From Necropsobacter rosorum (GTDB taxonomy: Bacteria; Pseudomonadota; Gammaproteobacteria; Enterobacterales; Pasteurellaceae), in NCBI GenBank assembly GCA_000751835.1, contig CCMQ01000017.1, positions 62,001 to 126,000 on the forward strand: a stretch of DNA of 64,000 bases, in the 5' to 3' direction. Position numbers and translations under genes: made by a program. This document shows, in pieces, positions 1 to 9,308 of this stretch. The first letter of the stretch is position 1; each line of letters opens with the position of its first letter. A model generated the notes under the pieces. It saw only the letters and a list, made by a program, of their open reading frames with translations, ran no database searches and was not told the DNA's origin.

Positions 1-556
1 TGTCCTGTAGACGGGGATCCAGTTCACTGAGATCAATTGTTTTAATTTCGCTAAGATGTTCGCCGCCGAAACCGATCTGTTTGTTTTGTTTATCCAGAAA
101 TTTTGCCCCTAGTGCCTGTAACATACCGATTCCGCCATCGTTTGTTGCACTGCCGCCAAGTCCCAGAATGATTTTTTTCACGCCGAGATCAAGTGCAGCT
201 CTGATCAACTCACCGGTACCGAAACTGGTGGTTTTTAGCGGATTACGTTGTGCGCTGGGAACTAAATGTAAGCCGGATGCGGCGGCCATTTCGATGATCG
301 CAGTCTGATTGTCGCCGGACAGGCCGAAAAAGGCGGACACGTTGTTGCCTAACGGCGCACATACTTCGACATTAATCATTTTGCCTTGCGTTGCGTCCAC
401 CAGCGACTGTACTGTGCCTTCGCCGCCATCAGCCATCGGAATCTTGACATATTCGGCCGCGGGAAAAATCTTTTTTAACCCGATTTCGATAGCTTCGGCG
501 ACTTCCAGTGCCGTCAGACTTTCTTTGAAACTATCCGGAGCGATTACGAATTTCAT
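1..556 (-). CDS. glxK: Glycerate kinase, partial (C-terminus beyond the left edge)
   Basis: The minus-strand reading frame opens with ATG at 556 and stays open to base 1, so about 185 N-terminal residues are present of a family that is usually near 380. The product begins MKFVIAPDSFKESLTA and contains the glycine-rich GLGGSATNDGG segment typical of GlxK/GarK-type glycerate kinases, which phosphorylate D-glycerate with ATP to feed glycolysis. It starts 13 bases after the GntP-family permease gene and follows it on the same strand, so the two are probably co-transcribed under the CdaR-type regulator upstream. The truncation is only the window edge. Whether the product is 2- or 3-phosphoglycerate cannot be told from this part. 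Confidence 0.9.
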   Translation of the reverse strand, partial: MKFVIAPDSFKESLTALEVAEAIEIGLKKIFPAAEYVKIPMADGGEGTVQSLVDATQGKMINVEVCAPLGNNVSAFFGLSGDNQTAIIEMAAASGLHLVPSAQRNPLKTTSFGTGELIRAALDLGVKKIILGLGGSATNDGGIGMLQALGAKFLDKQNKQIGFGGEHLSEIKTIDLSELDPRLQD

Positions 557-569
557 GCTTGTTATCCTG

Positions 570-1946
570 TTACAGTAATATTAAGGAAAGTAGATAGACG
601 CTTAGCATACCGACAATCCCCATAATAAACGTGAGTGTGGTTTGGGTACGATAGCCTTGTTGCGGCGTCATTTTCGTAAAGTTTGTGACTACCCAGAAAT
701 AGCTGTCGTTGGCATGAGAAATACACATTGCGCCGGCCGCGATAGCCATGACCGTTAATGCGGCCGCCATTTCTGAGGTTAATCCCAGTGCATTCATGAG
801 TGAATCGCTTGCATCAAACATGCCCATAATGGCGGCGGTGGTAATCATGGCGACGGTTGAACTGCCTTGTGCGGTTTTCAATACCGCCGAGATGATGAAC
901 GGGAAGAAAATGCCGGCGGTACTGATAATATGCGCATTTTGTTTGATATATTCGACAAACCCGGCTTCGATAATCACTTTGCCCAACACGCCGCCTGCCG
1001 CGGTAATAAATAAAATCGGCCCGACAATTTTTAACGTCTCATTGGTTAGGTTGTCGAATTCAGCAATTTTATTTGAATTAAGCAGTAAAAAGACGGAGAA
1101 AATAACGCCGACGGCTAATGCGATAATCGGATTACCGAGAAATTGGATTAGCGTTCCCACAGCGCCTTCCAAACCGATAATTTTCGCAATGGAACCTAAT
1201 GCCATTAACAGAATCGGCATCAAGATTGGCGCCAGACTAAGAAAGCCGCTCGGTAATTTGCCGTATTGCTTGATTAACTCATCATAGCTTTGCGTAATAA
1301 GGCTATCGGCTTCGACCTCCGATAACGTCACGCTTTTACCGATTTGTTTTGCGAAAATATAACTGGCGATCAGCACGGGCAGGGAAGCAACGATCCCCAT
1401 GAGAATCACCAATAATAAATTATGGCTTAAACCTACCGCACCGGCCACGGCAATCGGGCCCGGTGTCGGCGGAATAAAGACATGGGCTGTGTATAAACCG
1501 GCGCTCAATGCTACGGCCATGCCAACCGGATTTGCAGCGATTTTTTTACGAATAGCCTCACGGATAGGATTTAATACCACAAATCCGCTGTCGCAGAATA
1601 CGGGGATACCGACGACCCACCCCATAATTAACATGGCAAGTTCCGGACGTTTCTGACCCACCACATTGACCACCATATCGGCCAATTTAAGTGCCGCGCC
1701 GGTTTTTTCCAATACCGTACCGATAATTGCGCCGAAAATGATAACAATCCCGATACTTTTAAATGTGCCGCTGAAACCGTCACCGACAATCGCCGGAATT
1801 TTGTTTAAACTGATACCGGCCACTAGGGCGAGTGTCAGGGAGATTGTCATCAGCGCTAAGAATGGGTGAACTTTTAGTTTTGCGATCATCCAGATCATAA
1901 TGATGATGGCAATAATAAAACTGATAATCAGTGCTATACCGCTCAT
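570..1946 (-). CDS. GntP-family carboxylate permease (probably glycerate or gluconate)
   Basis: This 458-residue polytopic membrane protein has many hydrophobic segments from the N-terminus (MSGIALIISFIIAIIIM) to the C-terminus. It carries GntP-family features such as VVGIPVFCDSGFVVLNPI and the SHANDSYFWVV segment near the end. GntP proteins are inner-membrane H+ symporters for gluconate and related sugar acids. Here the neighbours are a sugar-diacid regulator gene upstream and glycerate kinase downstream, so glycerate or a sugar acid converted to it is the likely substrate; that is inference from context. An AGGAG-type ribosome site precedes the ATG at 1946. H. influenzae has, from memory, the same three-gene order. 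Confidence 0.85.
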   Translation of the reverse strand: MSGIALIISFIIAIIIMIWMIAKLKVHPFLALMTISLTLALVAGISLNKIPAIVGDGFSGTFKSIGIVIIFGAIIGTVLEKTGAALKLADMVVNVVGQKRPELAMLIMGWVVGIPVFCDSGFVVLNPIREAIRKKIAANPVGMAVALSAGLYTAHVFIPPTPGPIAVAGAVGLSHNLLLVILMGIVASLPVLIASYIFAKQIGKSVTLSEVEADSLITQSYDELIKQYGKLPSGFLSLAPILMPILLMALGSIAKIIGLEGAVGTLIQFLGNPIIALAVGVIFSVFLLLNSNKIAEFDNLTNETLKIVGPILFITAAGGVLGKVIIEAGFVEYIKQNAHIISTAGIFFPFIISAVLKTAQGSSTVAMITTAAIMGMFDASDSLMNALGLTSEMAAALTVMAIAAGAMCISHANDSYFWVVTNFTKMTPQQGYRTQTTLTFIMGIVGMLSVYLLSLILL

Positions 1947-2016
1947 AGAAAACTCCTTACGTTGTTGAGAATCCTATTGCAGATTATTATTGCTTTAAGC
2001 TAAAAATGCTTCGTTG

Positions 2017-2061
2017 AAAAATACAATAAAACAACGCTAAATGTTATTTTATTGTATTTTT
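2017..2061. promoter_or_regulatory. Perfect 15-bp inverted repeat between cdaR and the permease gene
   Basis: AAAAATACAATAAAA at 2017-2031 is exactly complementary to TTTTATTGTATTTTT at 2047-2061, with a 15-base spacer. The repeat lies 8 bases after the cdaR stop and about 70 bases upstream of the permease start. It could be an operator for CdaR, or an AT-rich hairpin ending cdaR transcription, since a short T run follows on the minus strand. The sequence alone does not decide. Confidence 0.55.
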
Positions 2062-2069
2062 GTCTAGTT

Positions 2070-3167
2070 TCATTGAGTCAGAACAGTGCTTAAATATAAG
2101 ATGAATAAATCATCTATCTTATTGAACGACAAAGAAGTTATTTGCGTGATTTTATTGAGACGATAGCGCAGTGTATTAATGTGAATGAACAGTTTTTGGC
2201 TAGTGAGAGTCAGATCACAGTTTGATAAAAAATATTGTTGCAACGTTTTGCGTAATTGCTGATGCGGATCCTGACAATATAATTTTTGCAACGGTTTTAA
2301 CAACTCCTCCGCTTGCCAGGAGTTAGCCAAATTATCCAGCAGCACCGGCAGTTGATGTTGTTCAAAAAAATAAAAGGTTCGTTTCGGATAACATTTTTGT
2401 CCGTAATTTAAGGTGCTGAGTGCCGTTTTATAGGAAAAATGCAGTTTGAACTCGTTGTCTAAATTCGCGCCGACCGCAATTTTATAGCTGTGGGGCGGGC
2501 TGTCCGGCGGCAATAATTGATCAAGCTGTTTAGTGTCGGTTTGTTGGGCAAGTGTCAGAACCGCCACGGTATTGAGCGATAAAATCGCCAGATGATGATT
2601 GAAGTGCGGTTGATTTAAATAGGTTACCAGTTCCTGTAATTGTTCGCTGGAAGATTGACAGAGTTTAATAATGACAACCACATAAGGCAAATCAAGATCA
2701 ATATTGAAGAATGCGGCCTGAGCTTTCATCCGGCTAATGTGCTGTTTTTCATTCAATAAATGTAAAATAAATTCCTCTTTATAGCGATACGCCCAACGTT
2801 CCTGCTCCAACAAAATCTGTTGTTCAATAATCAGCTCGGCGGTCATTTTAACCAGCTCCGCATAGGAACGGACTTTTTCCGGTTCACCGGAAATTCCTAC
2901 CACACCGAGCGTTTTCCCTAAATAGTTAATCGGCACATTAATACCCGGCTTAGCTTCAAAATTCCATTTTTGCGCCAGTTCCTCATCAATTTCCACCACT
3001 CGGTTTTCCCGAATGGCAAGCACGGCGCCGATATGTTTCTGACTGAGGCGTGAACTGTCGCCGGAGGCAATGATAATACCGTTTTTATCCATAACATTGA
3101 CGGAGTTGTGGATAATATTCATCGCCCGTTTTACGATTTTCTGTGCTGTTTGTTTATTCAGTTCCAT
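2070..3167 (-). CDS. cdaR: CdaR/SdaR-type sugar diacid regulator
   Basis: The 365-residue product has the two-part CdaR layout. An N-terminal sugar-diacid recognition region (about residues 3-140) contains ASGDSSRLSQKHIGAVLAI and VVGISGEP, and a C-terminal PucR-type helix-turn-helix contains LTSQKLFIHINTLRYRLNKI in the last 50 residues. In E. coli CdaR activates glucarate, galactarate and glycerate genes. Here it is followed on the same strand by a GntP-type permease and glycerate kinase, its probable targets. An inverted repeat between cdaR and the permease is a candidate binding site. The start at 3167 gives the conserved MELNKQTAQKIV opening. Confidence 0.88.
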   Translation of the reverse strand: MELNKQTAQKIVKRAMNIIHNSVNVMDKNGIIIASGDSSRLSQKHIGAVLAIRENRVVEIDEELAQKWNFEAKPGINVPINYLGKTLGVVGISGEPEKVRSYAELVKMTAELIIEQQILLEQERWAYRYKEEFILHLLNEKQHISRMKAQAAFFNIDLDLPYVVVIIKLCQSSSEQLQELVTYLNQPHFNHHLAILSLNTVAVLTLAQQTDTKQLDQLLPPDSPPHSYKIAVGANLDNEFKLHFSYKTALSTLNYGQKCYPKRTFYFFEQHQLPVLLDNLANSWQAEELLKPLQKLYCQDPHQQLRKTLQQYFLSNCDLTLTSQKLFIHINTLRYRLNKITQITSLSFNKIDDLFILYLSTVLTQ

Positions 3168-3241
3168 TCACCGAACCTTGCCTGATTGCTGAGATTGAGA
3201 TAAATACTACGCTAAATCGTACCGCACTTGATAATATCTCA

Positions 3242-3269
3242 TTGCTTTTTCCCCGCTCAATGTTAAAAT
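3242..3269 (+). promoter_or_regulatory. Likely sigma-70 promoter of rpsO with extended -10
   Basis: TTGCTT at 3242-3247 and TAAAAT at 3264-3269 are separated by 16 bases, with TGT directly before the -10 hexamer (extended -10). The predicted transcript would start near 3276 and carry a leader of about 70 bases. In that leader AACGAT-GT-ATCGTT (3307-3320) is a perfect short inverted repeat, a possible part of an S15 autoregulatory leader. Confidence 0.55.
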
Positions 3270-3347
3270 TCACACTTCTTTGTCGTCGCTGAGTTAGAGA
3301 TCGGCGAACGATGTATCGTTAACTTCCCGATTATTGAGGATTATATT

Positions 3348-3617
3348 ATGTCTCTAAGTACAGAAAAAAAAGCGGAAATTGTTGCCGAATTCGGTCGTGA
3401 TGCGAAAGATACCGGTTCTTCCGAAGTGCAAATCGCGTTATTAACTGCACAAATCAACCACTTACAGGCTCACTTTGCGGAGCACAAAAAAGACCACCAT
3501 GGTCGCCGTGGTTTATTACGCATGGTTTCCCGTCGTCGTAAACTGTTGGATTATTTAAAACGTACCAATCTTGAACTTTACACTTCTACGATTGCACGTT
3601 TAGGTTTACGTCGCTAA
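3348..3617 (+). CDS. rpsO: 30S ribosomal protein S15
   Basis: The 89-residue product [20 protein letters not shown]... has the full length and all conserved S15 motifs, including [41 protein letters not shown] and the RLGLRR end. S15 binds 16S rRNA early in assembly of the 30S platform. GAGGA stands 8 bases before the ATG. The gene has its own promoter and a strong terminator, so it looks monocistronic; pnp, its partner in E. coli, is not next to it here. S15 usually represses its own translation through its leader. Confidence 0.98.
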   Translation: MSLSTEKKAEIVAEFGRDAKDTGSSEVQIALLTAQINHLQAHFAEHKKDHHGRRGLLRMVSRRRKLLDYLKRTNLELYTSTIARLGLRR

Positions 3618-3641
3618 TTATTGAGCGTAAGTTCAAAGTCG

Positions 3642-3670
3642 AAAGCTCTCGTGAAAACGGGAGCTTTTTT
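3642..3670 (+). terminator. Rho-independent terminator of rpsO
   Basis: AAAGCTCTCG (3642-3651) pairs with CGGGAGCTTT (3658-3667) with one G-T pair and a short loop, and runs into a T tract ending at 3670. Confidence 0.85.
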
Positions 3671-3692
3671 GTTATGCGTTGTTGCCTGTCTG

Positions 3693-3731
3693 AAAGTGCG
3701 GTGATTTTTGATCGAAAATTAACCGCACTTT
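3693..3731. repeat. Inverted pair of uptake signal sequences between rpsO and mrp
   Basis: AAAGTGCGGT at 3693-3702 and its exact complement ACCGCACTTT at 3722-3731 can form a 10-bp stem. The pair lies just beyond the mrp stop on the minus strand and ends in a T run in that direction, so it may double as the mrp terminator, a common arrangement in Pasteurellaceae. Confidence 0.75.
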
Positions 3732-3739
3732 TGCGAGGT

Positions 3740-4864
3740 TTATTTCACTTCTTTAAACATGATCTCACCCGGAATGACATCGCCCTGCCAGTAGAGTTCG
3801 GCGGCGACCTTTTCCGCCAGTTGCAGGAAGGAACGGGTGATTTCGCTGTCCGGCGCGGACACTACGGTCGGCGTGCCGTTATCCATATCTTCACGCAAAC
3901 GGATATGCAGCGGTTGTTGGGATAAAACGTTGACCTGATATTTTTCCGCCATTTTTTGCGCGCCGCCGGTGCCGAAAATCGGTTCCTGATGACCGCAGTG
4001 GCTGCAAATGTGAACCGACATATTTTCCACAATGCCCAATACCGGTACGGCAACCCGCTGGAACATGGCGACGCCTTTGATGGCATCGATTAAGGCGATA
4101 TCCTGCGGCGTGGTGACCACAATCGCGCCGGTCACCGGAATTTGCTGCGACAGGGTCAGCTGAATATCGCCGGTGCCCGGCGGCATATCAATGACCAGAT
4201 AATCCAGCTCGGTGCCGTCTTTCGCCCATAAGGTTTCCTGTAATAACTGATTTAATGCGCTGCTTGCCATCGGGCCGCGCCAGATGGTAGCGCTGTCGGC
4301 CTCCATCAGAAAGCCGATGGAATTGGCGAGCAGGCCGTAAGCCCGAATCGGATCGATATGTTTGTTGTCCGGTGAGGTCGGACGCTGATCGGCCACCCCC
4401 AACATATGCGGAATCGACGGGCCGTAAATATCCGCATCCAGAATGCCGACATGCGCGCCTTGCGCCTGCAAAGCCAGCGCCAGATTGACCGCAATGGTCG
4501 ATTTGCCGACCCCGCCTTTGCCGGAGGTCACCGCGATAATGTTTTTGACCCCTTTGACCGCCGGGTGATTATTGGCGCGTTTTAAGGTGGCGATTTGGTA
4601 GTTTAGCAGCCATTTAATTTGCGTGGTGTCAGTGATTTTCTGCAACGGCTCGGAAAGTGCGGTCTGTAATTGGGCAAATCCGCTATTCCAGGCAAAAGGC
4701 ATGGTGATTTCAACCCGTAAAATCGCGCCGCCTTTTTCCACTTTTTTTACCGCATTTAACGCCGTCAGATCCTGGTGCAGCGTCGGGTGCCGGAATTGTT
4801 GGAAAAGCGACTGAATCTGCTGTTTTTGCGTGTCAGTCAGATTGTCAGAAAAGAAAATAGCCAT
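3740..4864 (-). CDS. apbC: Mrp/ApbC iron-sulfur cluster carrier P-loop ATPase
   Basis: This 374-residue protein has an N-terminal MIP18-like region (about 1-95) and then a ParA/Mrp-type ATPase whose deviant Walker A motif SGKGGVGKST lies at 114-123. LDADIYGPSIPHMLG and DYLVIDMPPGTGD follow. A CSHC pair in the C-terminal third is the cluster-binding CxxC of this family. Mrp/ApbC proteins bind a 4Fe-4S cluster at a dimer interface and pass it to apo-enzymes in the cytosol. The gene is divergent from metG, as in E. coli. No defects are seen. Confidence 0.95.
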   Translation of the reverse strand: MAIFFSDNLTDTQKQQIQSLFQQFRHPTLHQDLTALNAVKKVEKGGAILRVEITMPFAWNSGFAQLQTALSEPLQKITDTTQIKWLLNYQIATLKRANNHPAVKGVKNIIAVTSGKGGVGKSTIAVNLALALQAQGAHVGILDADIYGPSIPHMLGVADQRPTSPDNKHIDPIRAYGLLANSIGFLMEADSATIWRGPMASSALNQLLQETLWAKDGTELDYLVIDMPPGTGDIQLTLSQQIPVTGAIVVTTPQDIALIDAIKGVAMFQRVAVPVLGIVENMSVHICSHCGHQEPIFGTGGAQKMAEKYQVNVLSQQPLHIRLREDMDNGTPTVVSAPDSEITRSFLQLAEKVAAELYWQGDVIPGEIMFKEVK

Positions 4865-5031
4865 AACTTATTATTCCTTTAAGCTGGTGAGGTAAATTCG
4901 TCGGCTATATTTAAACATGCCGAATCGGCCGTGTTAAGTCAAAATTGTGAAAAGTGCGGTTGAACTGGAAAAAATACCGTGAATCAGGTAAAATCTAGGC
5001 CGATTTTTTTGAGGAGAAAGGTAGATAAATC

Positions 5032-7074
5032 ATGTCAAATCCGGCGCGTAAAATTTTGGTCACCTGCGCATTGCCTTATGCCAACGGTCCGATTCATTTA
5101 GGTCATATGTTAGAACATATTCAGGCGGATATCTGGGTGCGTTTTCAGCGCATGCGCGGCAACGAAATTTATTTTGTCTGCGCCGACGATGCGCACGGCA
5201 CGCCGATTATGCTGAAAGCGGATCAAATGGGCATTACGCCGGAACAGCTGATTGCTGAGGTGCAGCAAAGCCATATGGCGGATTTTGCCGGCTTTAATAT
5301 CAGTTTTGATAATTATCATTCCACTCACAGCGACGAAAATAAAATTTTATCCGAAACCATTTATCAGCGGCTGAAAACCAACGGCTTTATTAAAAGCCGT
5401 ACCATTTCCCAGTTGTTTGACCCGGAAAAAGGCATGTTTTTGCCGGATCGCTTCGTAAAAGGCACCTGCCCGAAATGCAAATCGCCGGATCAGTACGGCG
5501 ATAATTGTGAGGTCTGCTCGGCCACATACAGCCCGACGGAGCTGATTAACCCGCGCTCGACGGTTTCCGGCGCCACACCGGTATTAAAAGAAAGCGAACA
5601 TTTTTTCTTTGACCTGCCGAGTTTCGAAGCGATGCTGAAAGACTGGATCAATTCCGGCACGCTGCAGCAGGAAGTGGCCAATAAAATGCGCGAATGGTTC
5701 GATGCCGGCTTGCAGCAATGGGATATTTCCCGCGATGCGCCGTATTTCGGGTTTAAAATTCCGCACACGCAGGACAAATATTTTTACGTCTGGCTGGATG
5801 CGCCGATCGGTTATATGGCGTCGTTTAAAAACCTTTGTGATAAAAAGGGCGGTATTGATTTCGACAGTTTCTGGCGCCAGGACAGCGAAACCGAGCTTTA
5901 TCATTTTATCGGCAAAGATATTATGTATTTCCATTCCCTGTTCTGGCCAGCGATGCTGGAAGGTGCGGGGCTGCGCAAGCCGAACAATATTTTCGTGCAC
6001 GGCTATGTGACGGTAAACGGCGAGAAAATGTCTAAATCGCGCGGCACCTTTATTCAGGCGGCGACTTATCTGAAACATTTGGATCCGGAATGCCTGCGTT
6101 ATTATTATGCGGCCAAACTGAGCAATCGGATTGATGATCTGGATTTGAATCTGCAAGATTTCGTGCAGCGCGTCAATACGGATCTGGTGAATAAACTGGT
6201 TAATCTGGCCTCCCGCAATGCCGGTTTTATTCATAAACGGTTTAATGGTCAATTAGCGGATAAATTGGAAGATGAAGCATTATTTGCCGAATTTACCGCA
6301 CAATCGGAACAGATCGCGACTTATTATGAACAACGCGAATATGCTAAAGCGGTGCGCGAAATTATGGCGCTGACCGATAAAGCGAATAAATATGTGGATG
6401 AAAAAGCGCCGTGGATCATCGCCAAGCAAGCAGAGCGTGAGGCTGAATTACAGCAGGTTTGCTCCATGGGCATTCAGCTGTTCCGCCTGCTTATCGGGTA
6501 TCTGAAACCGATTCTGCCGCAACTGGCGGAACGGGCGGAGGCGTTCCTGCAAACGGAACTGAGCTGGGATAATTTAACCTCGCCGTTGCTGGCGCACCAA
6601 ATCGCGCCGTTTAAAGCCTTGTTTGCACGGTTGGAGATGAAACAAATCGACACCATGATCGAGGCATCAAAAGCGGAGAATGCGCAGGTCAGCCAAAGTG
6701 CGGTCAAAAATACCGCCGTTTCGGCGCCGATTGAACCTTTTGAAGCGACCATCGGCATTGAGGAGTTTGCCAAACTGGATTTGCGGGTGGCGAAAGTGCT
6801 GAAATGCGAAGCGGTGCCGGAAAGCAATAAACTGCTTAAGTTTAGCCTGGATTTAGGCGTTGAAACCCGTCAGGTATTTTCCGGTATTAAAGCCGCTTAT
6901 ACGAAACCGCAGGAACTGGAAGGACGTTTGGTGATTATGGTGGCGAATCTGACACCTCGCAAGATGAAATTCGGCGTTTCCGAAGGGATGATTTTATCGG
7001 CCGGTAGCGGCGGCAGCGATTTGTTCCTGCTGGATGCGGATGCGGGCGCACAGCCGGGCAGCCGGGTGAAATAA
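5032..7074 (+). CDS. metG: Methionyl-tRNA synthetase
   Basis: The 680-residue class I aminoacyl-tRNA synthetase carries the HLGH form of the HIGH motif at residues 22-25 and KMSKS at 332-336. A zinc knuckle ([17 protein letters not shown]) lies in the connective peptide. A C-terminal EMAP/Trbp111-type tRNA-binding domain begins near residue 575 ([12 protein letters not shown]). It charges tRNA-Met in the cytosol, and the tail domain makes the enzyme dimeric in this family. An AAAGG ribosome site precedes the ATG. The gene is transcribed away from mrp and ends in a terminator shared with mnmC. Confidence 0.98.
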   Translation: MSNPARKILVTCALPYANGPIHLGHMLEHIQADIWVRFQRMRGNEIYFVCADDAHGTPIMLKADQMGITPEQLIAEVQQSHMADFAGFNISFDNYHSTHSDENKILSETIYQRLKTNGFIKSRTISQLFDPEKGMFLPDRFVKGTCPKCKSPDQYGDNCEVCSATYSPTELINPRSTVSGATPVLKESEHFFFDLPSFEAMLKDWINSGTLQQEVANKMREWFDAGLQQWDISRDAPYFGFKIPHTQDKYFYVWLDAPIGYMASFKNLCDKKGGIDFDSFWRQDSETELYHFIGKDIMYFHSLFWPAMLEGAGLRKPNNIFVHGYVTVNGEKMSKSRGTFIQAATYLKHLDPECLRYYYAAKLSNRIDDLDLNLQDFVQRVNTDLVNKLVNLASRNAGFIHKRFNGQLADKLEDEALFAEFTAQSEQIATYYEQREYAKAVREIMALTDKANKYVDEKAPWIIAKQAEREAELQQVCSMGIQLFRLLIGYLKPILPQLAERAEAFLQTELSWDNLTSPLLAHQIAPFKALFARLEMKQIDTMIEASKAENAQVSQSAVKNTAVSAPIEPFEATIGIEEFAKLDLRVAKVLKCEAVPESNKLLKFSLDLGVETRQVFSGIKAAYTKPQELEGRLVIMVANLTPRKMKFGVSEGMILSAGSGGSDLFLLDADAGAQPGSRVK

Positions 7075-7094
7075 TCCGCCGCAAACAGAGTCAT

Positions 7095-7130
7095 AATCCC
7101 TTATCCTGTTGCAGGATAAGGGATTTTTTT
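7095..7130. terminator. Bidirectional terminator between metG and mnmC
   Basis: AATCCCTTATCCTG (7095-7108) pairs with CAGGATAAGGGATT (7111-7124) around a TTG loop and is followed by a T run to 7130. The mnmC stop abuts it on the other strand. Confidence 0.85.
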
Positions 7131-9151
7131 CAGCTAATCGGCGTGCCTTTCAGTAATTTACGCATCCAGCTGCGGTTGGCGCTTAAATGCTGCATAATAT
7201 CTTCACTTAACGGCAAGGGTTCGCCGTAAATCAAAGAGGCCAGCGTTTCGCCTAATAGCGGTGCGGAGGTTAATCCGCGTGAGCCCAGCGCACCTATCAG
7301 ATACAGATTCGGGTAATTCGCCGCATGTTTTATCGTTTGCCGCCGGCGGCGCAGGTTAAACAGATTCCGATAATCTGCGGTTTGTTGCTGAAAATCCGGC
7401 ACGTTTCCCACCATCGGAATACGATCGCGCACCGCACAGCGCACGCCGACCCGCGCCAGATTGCCCGAAGTATCCACCTCGTTCACCCAATCCACCGGCG
7501 CCAGATTACGCTGAATTTTGTGCTGGTTTTCCTGCTGTTCCTGCGGGCTGAAACGGCGATCCGCATTATCGCGCACATGGCTTGCGCCGATGCAATGACT
7601 GCTTTTCGCCTGATCCGCCGGCGTGAGATAGCCGTCATAACACAACACCGTTTTAAGTTTCAGCAGATTCGCCGAGGTGGGAATCTGGCTGACCTGTCCG
7701 CGTACCGGATAAAGCGGCAGTTTTGCCGTTTGAGAAAATTGAGTCAGCCGATGGCCGTTGGCCAGCACCGCGACGCAATGCGTGAACTGCGCGCCATCGG
7801 CATTAGTCAGCTGCCAGCCGCCGGCAAGCGGCGAAAGTGCGGTGATTTTTTGCGCAGTTTTGATGATAAGCCCCTGCTGCTGTAAATGGGCGAACATCGT
7901 CTGCACAAACTGACGCGGTGCCAGCCAGCCGCCTTGCGCAATAAAACCGCCGCCGCACGGCAGGGGCAATCCCACCGTTTCGCTGAGCGCCTTTTGATCG
8001 AGTAAGCGGAATAACGCCGGCGGCCAGTCACAGGCAGAAATTTTGCCTAATTTAACCGCACTTTTTTGATCGTAGGCGCACAGCGCCACGCCGCAAAACT
8101 GATGTTCAAATGCAATATCTTGCGCAATCGCCCGGCGCAGTTGCTGTTGTCCGTAGGCGAAGGCGTGGATATAAAAACGAATATTGCGCAGGTCGTCATC
8201 GCTGAGCTGCGGGTAAAACGCGCCCTGTTTGTTGCCGGAGGCGTTCAGCGCAGGTTGTTCGTCCTCGCAATAGAGCGTGACGCGGGCGCCGCGCTGCAAC
8301 AGGGAAAGTGCGGTGAATAATGAGGCGATTCCGCCGCCGATTACCGCGACATCCGGCTTTGACTCGAAATGCGCCGGCTGCGCCAGATACCAAGGTGTAT
8401 TGATGGCAGGCGCCGGGGCGTCATGGGGTTTAATGCCATGCAGACATTCGCGTTTTTGACCGAACCCCTTGCGTTTGCTGACCTCGAATCCCGCCTGTTG
8501 CAGCCCTTTACGCACGGCACCGGCGGCGGTAAAGGTGGCGAAGGTGCCTTGCGGTTTGGTGTAGCGGTACATGTTGCGATACAGCTCATCGTTCCACATT
8601 TGCGGATTTTTCGCCGGCGAAAAACCGTCAAGAAACCAAGCGTCGATGCGCTGGCACATATAATCCCCCAGCTGCGGCAGGTTATCGGCAATATCGCCGA
8701 ACCACACATCCAGCGTAGTTTCGGCAAAATGCAGGCGATAACAGCCGGCGATCGGCTCCGGCCAGTCCTGTTGCAGCTGTTGCGCCAGCTCGCTGAATTC
8801 CGGATAGGCGCGGTGAATCTCGGCCAGCTGCGCGGCGGACAGCGGATATTTTTCAAAGGAAATAAAAAACAGGCGCGTCAGCGGCGAGTGCGGATAATCA
8901 CGGCGAAAGCGACGAAACAGCGCCGTGGCGGCGAAAAAATTCAAGCCGGTGCCGAAGCCGGTTTCGGCGATGACAAAATGCCGTTGGCGACATTGTTGCC
9001 AGCGCGACCAAAGTTGATTGCCCTGCAAAAACACATAACGGCTTTCCTGCAAGCCGTCCTGATTGGAAAAATACACATCGTCGAAGCGGGCGGAGACCGG
9101 CGTGTTCGCCTGATTAAAATAGATCTCGGCGGGAGTAACGTGAAGGCGCAT
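7130..9151 (-). CDS. mnmC: Bifunctional tRNA mnm5(s2)U34 biosynthesis protein MnmC
   Basis: This 673-residue fusion has both MnmC domains. The N-terminal SAM-dependent methyltransferase (MnmC2) has [10 protein letters not shown] at 63-72 and [12 protein letters not shown] at 175-186. The C-terminal FAD-dependent oxidoreductase (MnmC1) has the dinucleotide-binding GGGIAS at 272-277. The oxidase part removes the carboxymethyl group of cmnm5(s2)U34 and the methyltransferase part methylates the resulting amine, giving the wobble base mnm5(s2)U. AAAGGA lies 8-10 bases before the ATG at 9151. Three uptake sequences fall inside the gene. It is divergent from fabB, the arrangement also known in E. 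coli. Confidence 0.95.
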   Translation of the reverse strand: MRLHVTPAEIYFNQANTPVSARFDDVYFSNQDGLQESRYVFLQGNQLWSRWQQCRQRHFVIAETGFGTGLNFFAATALFRRFRRDYPHSPLTRLFFISFEKYPLSAAQLAEIHRAYPEFSELAQQLQQDWPEPIAGCYRLHFAETTLDVWFGDIADNLPQLGDYMCQRIDAWFLDGFSPAKNPQMWNDELYRNMYRYTKPQGTFATFTAAGAVRKGLQQAGFEVSKRKGFGQKRECLHGIKPHDAPAPAINTPWYLAQPAHFESKPDVAVIGGGIASLFTALSLLQRGARVTLYCEDEQPALNASGNKQGAFYPQLSDDDLRNIRFYIHAFAYGQQQLRRAIAQDIAFEHQFCGVALCAYDQKSAVKLGKISACDWPPALFRLLDQKALSETVGLPLPCGGGFIAQGGWLAPRQFVQTMFAHLQQQGLIIKTAQKITALSPLAGGWQLTNADGAQFTHCVAVLANGHRLTQFSQTAKLPLYPVRGQVSQIPTSANLLKLKTVLCYDGYLTPADQAKSSHCIGASHVRDNADRRFSPQEQQENQHKIQRNLAPVDWVNEVDTSGNLARVGVRCAVRDRIPMVGNVPDFQQQTADYRNLFNLRRRRQTIKHAANYPNLYLIGALGSRGLTSAPLLGETLASLIYGEPLPLSEDIMQHLSANRSWMRKLLKGTPIS

Positions 9152-9167
9152 GTCGCTGTCCTTTGTG

Positions 9168-9190
9168 GGAAAAATTTCTTTTGCTATAAT
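9168..9190 (+). promoter_or_regulatory. Likely fabB promoter with extended -10
   Basis: TGCTATAAT (9182-9190) is a perfect extended -10 element. The -35 region about 16-17 bases upstream (TTGTGG or TTTGTG) is weak, as often seen with extended -10 promoters. The leader to fabB would be about 110 bases. Confidence 0.5.
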
Positions 9191-9308
9191 AGCGGAATTT
9201 TCCGCATTGGTCGAACCTTCAAAGAAATACTTGCAATATTTTCATTTCGTAGTAAGTTAGCGACCGTGTTCTTATTTTTAACCGTCAAACACATTAAGGA
9301 AATGATCT

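Noticed and set aside
9152-9308. FabR/FadR operator before fabB
   Set aside because: TAGCGACCGTGTTC shows only a gapped resemblance to the FabR site; too weak to claim.
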